Assembly: GCF_000002425.4 (NCBI RefSeq)
Contig: NC_037261.1
Location: 2,661,426 to 2,725,425 of the forward strand
DNA from: Physcomitrium patens
Taxonomy: Eukaryota; Streptophyta; Bryopsida; Funariales; Funariaceae
DNA length: 64,000 nucleotides
Direction of reading: 5' to 3'
The notes beneath the pieces are model-generated. The model was given only the letters and a program-made list of their open reading frames with translations, was not told the DNA's origin and did no database searches. This document shows, piece by piece, positions 23,339-36,489 of the stretch; position 1 is the stretch's first letter; the number at the start of each line of letters is the position of its first letter. A program made the translations under genes and the position numbers.

Positions 23339-26300
23339 TGACCGATTCAATCTCTTCACATGTGAAGCTAAAAAAGACATGAACCTCGAAACAAACATCA
23401 GTTAACTCCCACTATCATTTTTATAAGATACTAAATGCAGACATTAAGAACTGATAACCCACTTGGCAGCAAACTCATCAAGGATTGCCTTCTGACGCTG
23501 TTCTTTCCGTAGCCTGCGCTGCATATCTTCAGCACCTTTAGAATCAACCTGCAAAAAGAAAAATCCACACAAGCATTAACCTTAAATGGCAAAACCCACC
23601 AATTCTTCAGCCCCAAAAAGAACCACGATAATATAATCGACGTAGATTATAATGTACGCAGATGTAGTATGGGACAATTCAACTCGAGGAAATAGAGCAA
23701 AAACACTCAAAATAATCATCGCTGACTAAGGCTATTACCTCAGCAGCATGAGTCTTCTCATTGGTCGAAGAACACAAGAGTTCAAGAACATGGCGAACAG
23801 AATCCACCAAGCCTGTCAAATGCCACACAGTGAACAGGTTAGAAGAAACAATGTGAGTTCCAGCAGAGACCAACTTCACCTTCACTTAAAAAGAAGTTTA
23901 TACTCTCAACCACAAACAATATAGATCAAAGAACACAGTGCTTGTCAAGTTGACTTGTGAAAAAGCAAAGCCGGCGATGATTTAAGCTTCCTGTCTATAT
24001 GCCACTTACGCGTGCACTGATTAGCTTGGACTATCTCCTGCAGCATCTGAAAGATGCTAAGATGAGGTCCACCTTGTATTCGAATCCGCACATAGATGTT
24101 AATGAAAATGTCATCGGTAGAATATTCATCAAAAGGCTCCTGAAACTGGACCTTAGCATCAGCATCCCTGCAGAAACGGAACCACGCATTGCTTGAGGCA
24201 AGATCTTGACAGCACGTTGGCTTTGATGATAATAACCAAACAATATACTCACACAAGAACTAAATATGGTAATCTAAGACCCAGGAACCTGACCGAGCAA
24301 TATCCACACTCGGCCGTCTTGTCCCACAAAATTCGAATAAGAAACATGTCAACATCCATTTCGTCCAACTTCAATTCGAATGAAAATTACAAAACTAACC
24401 TGAACTTGTTACACGAATCAGAAACCAGAACTGCCATCATTTGCAAAGCAGTTACACCCAAAGCTTCACCAGCTGTTGCTGTGTCATCCTTTCCAACTAG
24501 TTTTCTCACCTCATCCAGCACATTCAGCAGAAACAGATGACATGCCTAATTTGAAAACATCACACAATAATTCATCAACAATACAAAGGGTACTTCACGA
24601 ATATATTGAAACAAAGCGTTGACTATCAAACGTGCATCAACTAGGCACCTGCAGTGTACAAGCGACATCAAGTGTTGCATGTAAAAAATAATGTTGAAAA
24701 CCGCTGAATGTGCTGTTAGACGAAAAATTCATTGCGAAGTTTACGTACCTTTGTATGCAGAAGACCAGAAAGCCGATCGTACGGTGCACCAGCAGCTGAT
24801 GGTGCTTTAATGCGCCAGTAATGGTCCAACTTCCCAACTTTCACAGCCCTATCCTGAATAGACAAGAACTCACTACATGTAGGTTACCTTGTTCGCAATT
24901 GTAGTTGGCATGCGGCCTCGAAAATTTGGTGCACGGGAAGTCATTATGTCAGTCGTGCTCCAACAAGATAAATCTTGCATTAGGACCTGCCATGCACAAC
25001 TCTAGACTGCACATACAGCTCTCAAATTCCACAACCTGTGGTCTTCAATGATCATAATGCCTAGATGTCGATATAAATGCCTTTCGATTCTTACACGTTA
25101 CTGGCCTGTACTATCAACACATAACAGAGTTTTAAATAAAGCGTAGCCTACCTCGGCTTCCTCCAACTCATTGAGATAGTAGTGAGGAAACAAAGGATCG
25201 AACTCTTCCCAGTACTCAGGCTTCAGTTGATAATACCCGCGATCAGCAACCTGCCAGCTCAATGTGAATGCTTGGTCGACTGTACATAGGTTACTGTAAT
25301 ATATTAATGTGTAAAACCTCAAACACTCAGTTGGACAATCGAATAAAAATGTTGGATGGCAGAACCATAAGTCCTATTATGACTACAAATGCTGTAAAAT
25401 CCCAAGTATGTCGAATAAAAAAACTACCACTATATATTCATGGTTTGTGTAGCCAATGTTCACATTCAGCAACAGAACAATACAACACATTAGAACATCG
25501 TGCCTTGAGAGACAGACCTTAGGCTCGTGGTAAACAGCTACTTTTTCCAACATCGCATTCAATTTCTGGTGATTCATGGGGATGGCACTCAATGCTCGAC
25601 ATAGCTGAAATCAGATATTAGAACGCCGACAGTTATTGACGAGAAGACGAATAATAAGGATTGTATGCTAAAGAGATAAGCCAGAGTAGAATCAGGAAAC
25701 TCGATTAATCATATCAAATCTCGTCTGAAAATATTAGCGAAAACTCATGTAAGACATACCTGCGAGTAAGTCTGATCACGAACACACAACCATTGTATGA
25801 CATCATACTGAAGACATTTATCTTGTGCTTCATCTTCTTCTGTCCGACCCAAATTGCGCCGCTCACGCACAATCTACAAATTCAAACAAGGTCACTTGAA
25901 CGTATAAACAACGTCACTTGAACGTATAAAAAACGTCACTTCAACTTAACGTTGGCATTGGTAACAGAACTGCTGAACCTACCAGCAAAATTAATCGCAT
26001 AAAATCTTGCAGAAGCGTAATATAGCGGATTGGCAGCTTAGGAATCGTGCGAGATGTTGTCATGTCCTTGAACTGTTGCAGCAAATCCAACATACAATTA
26101 GCAGCAATACAATTAGCTCGCAAAAATGTTTCATGTACTTTCAAGGTACACAAAGAATATCATCATAAGTCGCCGCACCCTTGCTACACCTCAATCTACT
26201 AAACCAAAATGCTATTTCCTGATTTAAATGATACTGACCAAAAGTCAAGACAAATCCCTGATTGTACCGTCCAGAAAATTAAAATACAAATAAAACAGAT

Positions 26301-29300
26301 AAATAAACATGCAGACAGTGATGCTAGTTGCGCAACATAAATAGCAATCAGCATGCGCTGCACAGTTCCTTTTATACCCCCTAGGCCTAGAGAGAACATG
26401 ATTAGAACAAATTAAACTAAAAGAGGCGTTCCAAAGGGTACATTGAATCGCTCCGCTATCCTTATAAAGATAGTTCCTTGCAAGTTTTCACAAGCAACGG
26501 TGCAGAACTGTAGAAGTAATATATCCATATCCATTGACCTGCAAGTCCATTAACATTGAAAATGCTTAACTATTATAATTTAAATAGTCATTTACGAACA
26601 ATAATCTCTTGTTGTGCATCGCTATCATTCAAATAAAATACAAAGCATTCACGATGTAGTCATGACAAAGTGCTATTTAAGTTGCACTAAATCATTTTCT
26701 ACAGATAGCAAAAGACTGTAAGAAGAGCTCTTTGTTGTCAGAAAAGGTTCCATGAATAAATCCAAGCCATTGTACTTCTCACGAATAACACCAAAAGGTA
26801 AAAAGTGTAGACAGTTCTCTTACTGGTCATGCCAGAAACTCCCTCTGTAAATGAGCTCAAGACGACTAAACTCCTCCGATGCTCTTCGCCACATTTGCGC
26901 GCGAATCTACAACCACGAAACAAACCTGAAACAGTGAGTACTGTACTTCATTTTCAAAGAGCAATAATCGGCAAATCTCAAAAGCCTAACTTCCACATGA
27001 ACCAGAGATTAACAGCAAAGTGCAAGGCACAAGTTAGTCATCAAACCTGAGCCATCCAAACGGATATGGCCAAAGGATGATCCATGAGAGCCAGCACCTG
27101 TAACATAATCATTTAAATAAAATTGATTAAATTTTTAAGCTCTGCATTAACCAAACCATCCTGGTTGTGGCTAGTTTACGAAATCCTGCAGCTACATATG
27201 CATTCCATGTGGCTCCTCATTTACATAGAAACAACAGCTGGTGAAACGTGATGAAACAACATGCATCTCCTACTGTATTGAGCGTATGGTGTGTCTAAGC
27301 TGCATGAGAAGAGCTGTCACTTGTATGCAGCCAAGTGATTGCAGTAGCTCAACGAACAGAAGCAAGGAGATAGCACAGCAAGGCAGTACCTCATCTTCGC
27401 TAAAATTGAAGGCACCCTTTTCTTTCAGAGCAGTGAGAAAACCCCTCTCGTAATTCCCCCATGGTAAGAGCACAAGCTTTTGTAAAATTGCACTTAATGC
27501 CCTGTGAAGCGGTATGTGCAGCGAAACTGATTTGGATGTGTTCATAGCCTACAGACATCTTCCACACGCTTCCTTATTTCCGATTCGAACATTCAAGCGC
27601 AGCGTAACGACAGGTCAAGCCTACTATGACACTCATACTGCAATCCATTTGCACAGCCGTAACCCGACATGAACATGCTCTTCAGGTAAATGAATTCGTT
27701 TTAGAACCACATTTAGCCAGTAATTAACACAATACATTAGAAAATACCAAATCTTAAACCATAGTATCAAATATATAAAAATGAAATAAAACCAAGTACC
27801 AGTATTGGAAAGACACCATACATAGTGCAAGCAACTAATACCAGGCATGAACTTACCTGTGCCAAATACTGCTTTAAGGCCTTGAATGTGTATGTAGCTG
27901 CCGTAATGAGAGCTTCCTCCCTAACTAGAGGAGATTGATAACAACGTGAGATCAACTGGAATATTATTGCCATGCTATTCATCTGCATAACATAAAACAA
28001 ACCAATTCAGCCACACAATAATATTTAGAAACAAATTTGAAGACCGAATATGAAATCAAGTGTAATGCAAGATCTACAATAGACACATCAGCCTATCACG
28101 CTTTCATAACAGAGGGTTGACAAAGTAACAAACCAGCTACATACTCTCCACAGTGGACTGACCTCCATCAACTGAGTCAGAAAGACTATCTAATACCAAG
28201 AGCTGAGCTAGCAAAAGATACTATGAAGACTGCAAACCTCCAATTGGATCGCAAGTGTCCACGAGTTGTCAAAGTCGTAATCATATGACAGATCATATGA
28301 ATTCATCCACTGCACAGACAGATTTGCAAATGTTCTAAAGTTGGCCTACCTCCACAATTCAAGTAAATAACAAAAGAAACACCTGAATGTAAATCATCTA
28401 TGCTAAAAAAGCTAGTTCAATCTCTCGTCATCAAATTAGCGTGACCTCAAATATCAAGGTTCAAACTCATTTATCAAAAATTAAAGATCAGCGTGCCTCC
28501 TAGTTCTGAACACAAGCTGGGGCCACAAGGATCTTTATGAAAAGCATCATGAAGACACTTGAATTCCAAGAACTTTCAATTTAATGGGACCAGAAAGAAA
28601 ACAGATATACTACTTCCCGAACATGATAATAGTGTATAATTCAATATCCAGCAATCTACACTAGTTTCCACATTAGAAACAAAATTACTAAACCAACCTG
28701 CAACTTGACGAGTAAACCGAGAAAATGTGGGAAAAGCTCTGGTTCGTTTGTGAGAATGTGAACCGCAATATCATCGTGTGACACTATCAACCGCAAATCA
28801 CCTTGAGGCCGGAGGTAAACCTGGTTCTCACAAGGCCATCAATAATTAAAATTTATCCCGAACTTGTCTCAATTGAAGAACAAGATATACATCAAACTAA
28901 ACACGAATTCCTCCACAAGGAATCGCTAATTAATGGCCAAAAGAAAAGCAGCTAGCACTACATTCACAACGATGCTGTCACATATGGACCCAAATAAATA
29001 TTTCCAACAACTACTACCGCTTACACAAACGATTCATTATAAGCAGGAGCCACATCATGAGACATCAAAAACAATCCCCTTGAATCGGCAGCAGTGCGCA
29101 CCTTGCATTTGATAGCATCGTGATCAACAATATTGTCTATCGGGCTGAGCAAGATTTGAACAGCAAGAAAACATTAGTGAAGTAATGGGCAATCGAAAAC
29201 TCATAAATAGGCAAAAGATCCAAATGTATTAACTATTCTAGTTTGATGAAAAAAGCATCTTTCGTTCCATGTAACTTATCCTGATCAAATATAGAGCAAT

Positions 29301-32300
29301 TTCTCCCAATATCCAGATTGATTCCTTTTTAGGTAGAGAATCCAGGTTTTACACTAGCTATCAAATACCATGCAAGTAATTATTCGTTTCCCTAAACCAG
29401 ATTAGCAAAAATTAAAATACCAACAGTAGAGAAGTGATGAAAAAAGCAATTACTTTTCGGCAGCACAATCCACTACTCGGCGAAAGACTCCAATAAATAA
29501 CTCGAGTAAACTGTATTTGTGAATGAGCTCAGTTGTAAAGACTGGATCATTAAATAACTGCACCATTACTGAAAACATACAGGTTATATGAGCCAATACT
29601 TCCTTAAAGTAAAGATGAGATTGTAGGTGCATCAACAGCAAGGCTCACCAATACCAACTCATTAAATCTATCAAGAGAACTAAAAACTATCGGTGGATTG
29701 AAAGGATAAATTGACTGTAACAATGTGAATGCAACCCATAATCAGTACTCGAATAAAATTCTATACTCACCGGGAGAATCTTTCGAATATATATCACTGC
29801 TCTCAACGGAAAAGAAAGAAAGAAAGAGAGAAGAAATAATGATAACAATAATAGTAACTTCCAAAACTGAAGGATCCAGGGGAAGACTCAACAGGAGGGT
29901 TTCTATTGCACACCAAACCTCGAACTTGTTAACGTAATAGTACAAGATACAAACACGTACCTCTGTCTAAGTTAGTGTCAAGGTGCGTGTAATTCTTCAT
30001 ATATTGTGAATTACCCATAGCAAGGAAAATCATGTTCTCATACTTCACTCTTAGGATACTTAAGAATTGATCCTTAAATTCATTTTTGTACAATAATTGT
30101 AAGTACAAAGTTGTCTCCTGCACATAGACATACACTATGATCTCAGTCAAACAAAGAACAGTTCCTGATTTCAAGACCACCCAGAATTTTTCCCCGGATT
30201 GCAGACTTTACCCAGTACGAGGAAAAAACTCATCAACATGTCGCTGGACAGACATACTAACCTGATGAAGGTGTACGCAAATGTTCTGCTAAATTACTTA
30301 AACATTCTTCGAATCAACCACCTAGAACAGAAAATGCATGCACAGAAAGCTCTCCAAACCTATACTGTGCTCTCATGACCATCTCATTCCAATACTACGC
30401 TTAAAAGTGCATGTTACAATACCGCTTCAATAAGCTTCTCTGGCATCCAGCCCAAGCAATCCAACAAAAACTCTAGTGGCGACGTTGAAGCGTCAGTCTG
30501 CAAAGATAGTAAACATACAGATCAAAACTCATGGCCGTGTCGTCGAACACAACAAGATCAATCGGCATGATTCCGCAATTCCATAATTTACAACGTCTCA
30601 CCAACTTTTCAATATGCTAATTATTCAGGATATATACAAATAAGAACCTTAAATGATTAAAAAAATCTTTCGATTACCACTGTGACAAGCATTCAACCGG
30701 TTACAGAGTCCAAAGGAACACAGACAGTGGACTGTCAATGATGTTATTAACCAGTGTCTCCAGAAGGTGCAAAATATACAATTTCAAAAAGCAGCGACTC
30801 AGAAATAGCCCTAGAACATGAGCATAGCATCTTAAGTGCGTACCTGATGTAGAATTTTATAATGTACTATGTCATAACAAACAATACTGCGCAGCGCGTC
30901 CACAGCGCAAATCTGCCGTGCAACAGTATGACAACTTAAGTCGAAAGTCATATCGAAGCAGAAAAGTTTCGAAAAGCCACGATTATTAGTGTTTGTCAGT
31001 TATCAATCGCAACAGACCACTGTCGAGAGACTGAGCGGTACTGGTGCAACACATCATCCTCAAAGAAAAAGCAAAGTTTCGGCTTCATAGAATTGAAGGA
31101 AATACAGAATAGAGCTATCTCAGAAAACCATTCAAAACTCGAATGTGATTTTAAACATACAGATTTTATGAAAAGAAATTGATAGACCGAGAAGAACTAA
31201 GTAACTAAGTAATTTATCACGTGGAGAAATGATGCCACAAACAATATGAATCAGAGCGAAAGAAAGCAAGATGGCCCAACCTTCTGCGACCACTCCAAAT
31301 ACAACATGACCATTGAGACCTCCAAGTCGGTCTTCTCTGCGTTGAGATCATCCAAAAGCTTATCCAAAAGCTTCTTTACCCAAGCAAGTAGCTCTCGTAG
31401 CACATGTTGCACTGCAAAGCACCAACAAGCTTACACAAATTATTGCACAATATCAAAGAATTACTACGAATCCATGAACTGAACCTGACTTTAGACACTG
31501 TCTCCCCAACCCTAGTCCTGAGTCTTATCGCTTACCAATGTCCATCGTGAGGATCAAAGAATTCAAATGAACAACATACTTTGTAATATGCCAGTGTGAT
31601 ATTGTCAATGACAAGCTGACGCTTTACACAATAACCAATATAGAATAAGTAAATACATGAAAATAAAAAAAATAAAGCCAAATTCTCACCGGCAAAATGT
31701 GTAGGCTCTAAAAGTTCATCTTTCACCTTAGATTCTAACACTTGAACACGTTGATGGGCACTACAAAACCTGCAAATGATAGATAAGCAATAAGAAAGTA
31801 CTCAAGATTCACAGAATAACAGCAATTAGAAGAATTATGTAATGCAATTATTAACGTTAATAAAGAAGCCACGAAGGAATTACAGAAGGGCTAATAAAAC
31901 GTACCCAGATTCTTTCCAAGCAGCCCGGTCTCCACAGTCACAACATCCACCAGATTCACTATGATACATAACTGGATTCATCCAAACGTCAGAGAATGTC
32001 TAAAATAAGTTCGAGCTCTAGCACGATGATGATGACCATAATAACTATGCTTGGCTATTAACACAGTGAGCATCACATGTAAACTAGAAAAGGCTCACAA
32101 TTTTGTAAGCGACTCAACACAAAGAGTTGGAATATTTGGTGTACATTTGAGCCCCAAGTAAACGTAGAGTGCTCCTCATTGAAAAGTCATCGATGTGTTA
32201 AAACACACTCAGCAAAAAAGGCCGAATAATTTCTCGCAAAACTGAAACATGGAGGAAAGCTGAAGAAAGAAATAGATTACCGTAATCGTGATCCCAATGG

Positions 32301-33340
32301 TTTCCCTTCTTGAAACACACGACACATATTGCACTACACACCAACCAAAGAATTAAAGTGGACACAAGGAGTTACTTTGTGCAAAATCATTACGTATCAT
32401 AAAAATTAAAATAAAATACAACATAATGTTTAGTCAACATAGCTTGTATTTCAATATTCAAACCCCCCCCAAGATGTGAAATGTCCCAATGATGACAAAA
32501 ATGAAATAAGAACCGTAAGCGATCTTTTTTTGATAACCGCCTCCCTTCCATGAATATGACGTTCTAGTAGAATCACGAAGTGTGAGTCTCTAGACATTCC
32601 TATCAGATTGTTAGCATCCCACCTTGACAAATGATTACGGTTCATAGTGACGTTTCCTGATTATTAGATACAAACGCTACAGGTTCATGATTTAGCACGA
32701 AGATCTACATGTAAATTTTGAACCTACCGCCTTCTCCATCTTGAGGAGAAGCATGATCAGATAACCAGAACACGTTAACACGCCAGTAATTTTAAGCTAG
32801 ATATCATGGTCTGAAGAGATCAAGTTGATGGTGTGAATGTTACTGCCATGTGGATTGAAGGCGTCCAGTTTCAACCCATCAGGCATGTTGCAAATGACCG
32901 TGTGGCACAAGCAGGCCAGAGACCAGTCTTGCAAAACGCTCTTCCGTAATATCCGAAACGAAACCCCATATTCTCTACATCCGACTCATTGAGAGTAGAC
33001 AAATAGGTATAACGAACCACTCGGACAAGAGAAGTCCAAAAATCAAAATGGTCTTGACATACTCAGTTATATTCGATTTAGTAAAAAAAAACAGAACAAC
33101 ATAGGCAGGAAGAGGAAAAGGCTTAATGAATACACACCTAGAATCGTTTGTTTGACAGGTGCGGCACCGGTAGGCGATTATTCCTTTGGACCATACGTTT
33201 GTACATTGCGACTGTCCTTGAGCCTTGAAGTAGTCCAGGTATGAATCCAAAGGGTCTCCTCCGCTCATGCGTAGAGTAACTGCGTGGAGGAGCTCTTCCG
33301 CATCTTTCATATCACACGAAGTAGGTTCAAGCAGAGACAT
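17097..33340 (-). CDS. PRT6: E3 ubiquitin-protein ligase of the UBR family, PRT6-like N-recognin
   Basis: Recognises proteins with basic N-terminal residues (type I Arg/N-degrons) and ubiquitinates them for proteasomal destruction; in plants this pathway controls hypoxia and nitric-oxide responses and germination. The gene spans about 16 kb with many short exons separated by AT-richer introns. Domains traced in order: UBR box (31281-33340), central segments such as VADRGYYQLKPEYWEEFDPL (about 25153-25252) and DHYWRIKAPSAAGAPYDRL (about 24740-24855), RING (21196-23008), a long exon at about 19376-20036, and the C-terminal Cys-rich cap (17097-18350). The ATG at 33338-33340 leaves only about 48 residues before the UBR box, shorter than Arabidopsis PRT6; an in-frame stop lies upstream near 33406. 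All junctions I checked are canonical and hold frame, so it looks intact. I did not resolve every exon. Confidence 0.93.
20755..20806. repeat. (AATA)n/(AAT)n microsatellite
   Basis: Imperfect tract of AATAAATA and AAT units in an intron of the PRT6-like gene. Confidence 0.9.
21196..23008 (-). CDS. PRT6-like gene: RING-type catalytic exons
   Basis: Exons 22780-23008, 22337-22591, 21798-21855 and 21196-21413, preceded by 23463-23548 (MQRRLRKEQRQKAILDEF). They encode KECVLCKRK, a long insert, VQCCGHQ|MHYDCFKGHM and SEFSCPTCRRLANILLPDVD: the Cys/His pairs of the UBR-family RING that recruits the E2 enzyme. An acidic patch (DDCDDDEEFEDG) precedes it. The insert between the first CxxC and CGH is about 85 residues, as expected for the extended RINGs of plant PRT6 proteins. 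Codons join in phase across all junctions. Confidence 0.9.
23281..23336. repeat. (GA)n microsatellite in an intron
   Basis: About 56 bases of uninterrupted GA repeat inside a PRT6-like intron, read as (TC)n in the transcript. Confidence 0.95.
25891..25950. repeat. 22-bp tandem repeat, 2.7 copies, intronic
   Basis: Units at 25891-25912 and 25913-25934 share GTCACTTGAACGTATAAA and differ at one base; a third, diverged partial copy follows at 25935-25950. It lies in an intron of the PRT6-like gene. Confidence 0.85.
31281..33340 (-). CDS. PRT6-like gene: exons 1-5, UBR-box zinc finger
   Basis: Exons 33138-33340, 32281-32333, 31905-31971, 31690-31769 and 31281-31411. Together they encode the UBR box with every expected zinc ligand: CTNVWSKGIIAYRCRTC, then AICVVCFKKGNHWDHDY, then ESGGCCDCGDRAAWKESG and FCSAHQ. 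The Asp of HDY and the CxCGD run form the acidic pocket that binds the N-terminal Arg/Lys/His of substrates in this family. Split codons at each junction (S from AG|T, V from G|TT, G from GG|G) restore the family consensus exactly, which confirms the splice model. The fifth exon (VQHVLRELLAWVKKLLDKLL) begins the helical region after the box. Confidence 0.93.
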
Positions 33341-35240
33341 CTCGGAATGCACCCACTTCCACGCAGGCCAGTCGGACAGCAGCACGTGAGTTCCCCACCG
33401 CAGTTACGAAATTAGAGATAGACGAAGAGAGGAAAACTTTCCCCAAAAACAGCGAATAGCGTTCTGACGTCGCATTCTCAGTAATAGTTTGTGAGTGCCG
33501 TCGATTTCACACCAACGATGCCTCTTATCATCAAATTCCATGGAGCCTCCAAACTTCTCCTAATCCTAGTCTTCCAGTCTTTCGACAACCAACTCGCCAC
33601 TTTCCTCCTCAAGCCCACTCATCCAGCAATCACATTCATCTTCCCTCTCCTCGACCAAACCCTAACACGCAGATTTCCAAATCTCTCACCAAACTCCCGC
33701 CGTGAAATCACCTTCCCTACTTATGTCGCACAAACTTCTCACCAACTTTCTCAGCCACGTGTAAACAGACAACGGATCTTAACACCGTTCGACCCCTGGA
33801 TGCAGTCCCCATAGCGAGAGTGCATTAGGGTAAAACCTACAGAACAAACAACACTGCGCCAGTGGCCATTAATTTTTTTCGTAAAATGCCGTGCCTCTGC
33901 CCCCCCTTGGCCCCTACCTCCTTTCTGACGACGTCCCTGTTAGCCACCTTGACCTTCATAACAAACTCATGGTTGTTTCCGAAGCTGCACTGTCGTATGG
34001 GCCGTCGTTTTTAGGCTCCAACAAGCTTTTTCCAGCTGAGTTTGCCGACAGTGTTGACTCACATAAGGACCAAGCCATTTTTTTAATGGTAGAGGACGAG
34101 GAACTATTACCGACAACGGGGGCTTGTTGGCGAACATGCTTTCCGTCCGTCCGGCCGTCCGTCGGCCTGCGTCGACGGTTGTATCGTATCACTGTTTCAT
34201 CCGCCGTGACGATCTGCCGTTACGGAACCAGTTATATAGAGGGGAATGCGGACCAAATTAAGGTGTCAGTTTTAATTTCCTTGCTCCTTCAAGACATCCT
34301 TCCTGGAACATGCTCGTCATATCCGCCATCGCATTTCTTAGATAAACCTCTGCACTCCAACATGAGGAGGCTCCAGACAAAACTGGTCCAGAGGTGTACT
34401 TTAGAGTAGAGCGAAGAATCCTTTCCACTTCATGAATAATATATGTTTGGGTCTGAAGAGTCTAAGTTTATTATATGTATGCGATTGAGATTATTATTTA
34501 TTATTATTATTATTACTACTGTTTCTACCAGTTACAGATTTCAGTCCGCAAATGTAAGCCCAAATCCTATTCATACACCCTATTTCGTGCCGCATGGCGA
34601 TGTACTACTACCGACGATAACTCCTCCACTGTGTTCATTGCCATTGACAGTGATGCTCATGCCTGAATGACAGACTAACAATAGGAAACAACTCTCATCA
34701 TTAAATTCACTCAGAAAAATAATGAATGAGATGTCAGTGCTTACAAGCACAAGGAAATTATTTTCTTCAATAAATAAACATATTGAAAAATCGTCTCTAC
34801 ATATTCATTGCCTTACAGACATTGATTCATTTTGGATTTTTTAAATGTTTCCACCCCTACCACACATTTTTTGCTTTCTCCCTCTTTCTCGCTGCAAATC
34901 AATCATAAAGTAAAGACAAAAAATAATGATATTTTCAAACATTTAAAACTGATAAGCTTTTAGCATCTTTTAAGCAACTTGATCACATGTCTTCTTAATC
35001 TATAATTTGATATACTTAGGGGAAGTAGAAATGAATATTTCTAAGTATGAATATTTTATGGTAGTATATGATTACTATTATTATATTATATTTTGTGTAA
35101 ACAAAGGTATAAGCATGTGTATATATACATCAACACACAAAACAAAAACAAAACAAATAAATAAATAAAAAATAGTAGTAAGAAAAAAAAAATAATAATA
35201 ACAATAATGTAAAAGAAAAAACAAAGAACACGATGAAATC
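33341..35240. promoter_or_regulatory. Upstream flank of the PRT6-like gene; no recognised gene
   Basis: The first few hundred bases have ordinary GC and would hold the PRT6-like leader and promoter. Two plus-strand frames (33491-33814 and 33891-34409) are open but resemble nothing, and the second lacks an ATG start. A CCGTCCGT-type GC-rich cluster lies near 34142-34178. From about 34440 the DNA becomes AT-rich, with a (TTA)n run near 34492-34516 and many short A/T tracts. Confidence 0.4.
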
Positions 35241-35389
35241 CTTTGATTGGTTATAGTTTTGCAGTTGTCTTTAGAATATGTTTTGTGCTGTTATAATAAT
35301 TCTCATTCTTTTTGCATTCCAAGACTTTTGAAGTGCTACATGATGCTAAGTTTTCCTTCTTCTTTTATCAAGCACATGTTTTTGTTTCT

Positions 35390-36480
35390 TACTCTCTCTC
35401 TTCTTTGTCATAACATGAATCCCACTCTTGTCTTTTCTCTCTTCTTTGTCACGGTGTAGGTTCCAATTTTCTTTCTATATTCTTTATTGTCTTAATGTAG
35501 ATTCCAATTTCTTCCTTCTTCTTTTCCTAATCCTAATCCAGATCCTAGTTTCATCTTCACTTTCTTCTTCATTTTGGTACAAGTTTCAATATCATTTTTT
35601 CCTTCTTCTTTATTTCAATGTGGCTCTTTTATCCCTTCTTCTTCATCTTCCTTTCCTTCTTCATTGTCCCAATGCAAGTTCTTGTCTCTTTCTCTTCTTC
35701 ATTTTCTTAGTAAAGGTCCTAATCTCTTCCTCTCCATCTTTATTGTTATGGTGTGGCTTTCAATTTCTTCTTCTCTCTTGTTTTAATACAAATCCATTTT
35801 CCCTCTTTCATTTCTTCTTTGATTTGGCACATCTTCCAATTTCCACATATCTTTCTTCTTTGTCTCATAATAAGTCCTAGTATCATCTTTCTATTCTTCT
35901 TTATCTTGATATGGGTCCCAATTCTCTCTTCTTTGTCTTGGTAGGGGTCTTGATACCCTCCTCACATTCTTCTTTATCTTGATGCAGGTCTTAATTTCCT
36001 CCTCACCTTCTTCTTTGTTCGGAAAGAGGTCCTAATGCCTTCATTTCCTTCTTCTTTGTCCTTACAAAGTCTCAATTTCATCTTCTCCTTTTTTATCTAC
36101 ATATAGGTTCCAATTTTATCTTTTTTATCTTTCTTCTTTTGGTTCAAATCCCATTTTCTTTCTTTTATTTCTTCATTTATGTGGTGTGGATCCTTCTTTT
36201 GTCTTCTCCTTCTTTATTGTCTTATTATGAGTTCTAATTTCTTCTTTCTTATCTTTGTTGTTCCTTCAAGGGTCATAGTCCTTGCATCCCCTTCTTCTAT
36301 GTCTTGTTGCAAGTTCCAACAATGGTACATGGCTTGGGACTTAAAAAGACTGAAAATCATGCCCAAACAAAAACAAAGAAAAGATGCAATTGAGATAAGG
36401 AAGAGTAGAGGGAGATCTGAGACTTGCATCAAGACAAAGTAGAAGAGGAAGATGAGATTGGAACATATATTGGGACAAAG
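35390..36480. repeat. Degenerate T/C-rich tandem array that reverses orientation
   Basis: A long run of diverged units, each about 45-60 bases, built as TTCTTCTTTGTC, then a short TTG/ATG..GG.. linker, then TCCTAATTTC and TTCCTCCTCAC-like C/T tracts. Good examples lie around 35910-35950, 35965-36000 and 36010-36060. From about 36350 to 36480 the units appear reverse-complemented: cttgcatcaagacaaag (36424-36440) mirrors ctttatcttgatgcagg (about 35972-35988), and gggacaaagaagaaggg closes the block. The plus-strand frames through it are low-complexity S/F/L products and are not credible genes. It may be a decayed minisatellite, or a former Glu/Lys-rich coding repeat on the minus strand. Confidence 0.6.
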
Positions 36481-36489
36481 AAGAAGGGA

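Noticed and set aside
33491-34409. Two plus-strand frames beside the PRT6-like start
   Set aside because: The second lacks an ATG, neither resembles a known protein, and they lie where a promoter is expected.
35247-35944. Long plus-strand frames rich in Ser, Phe and Leu
   Set aside because: They are read-through of the T/C-rich tandem array; low complexity, frames overlap.
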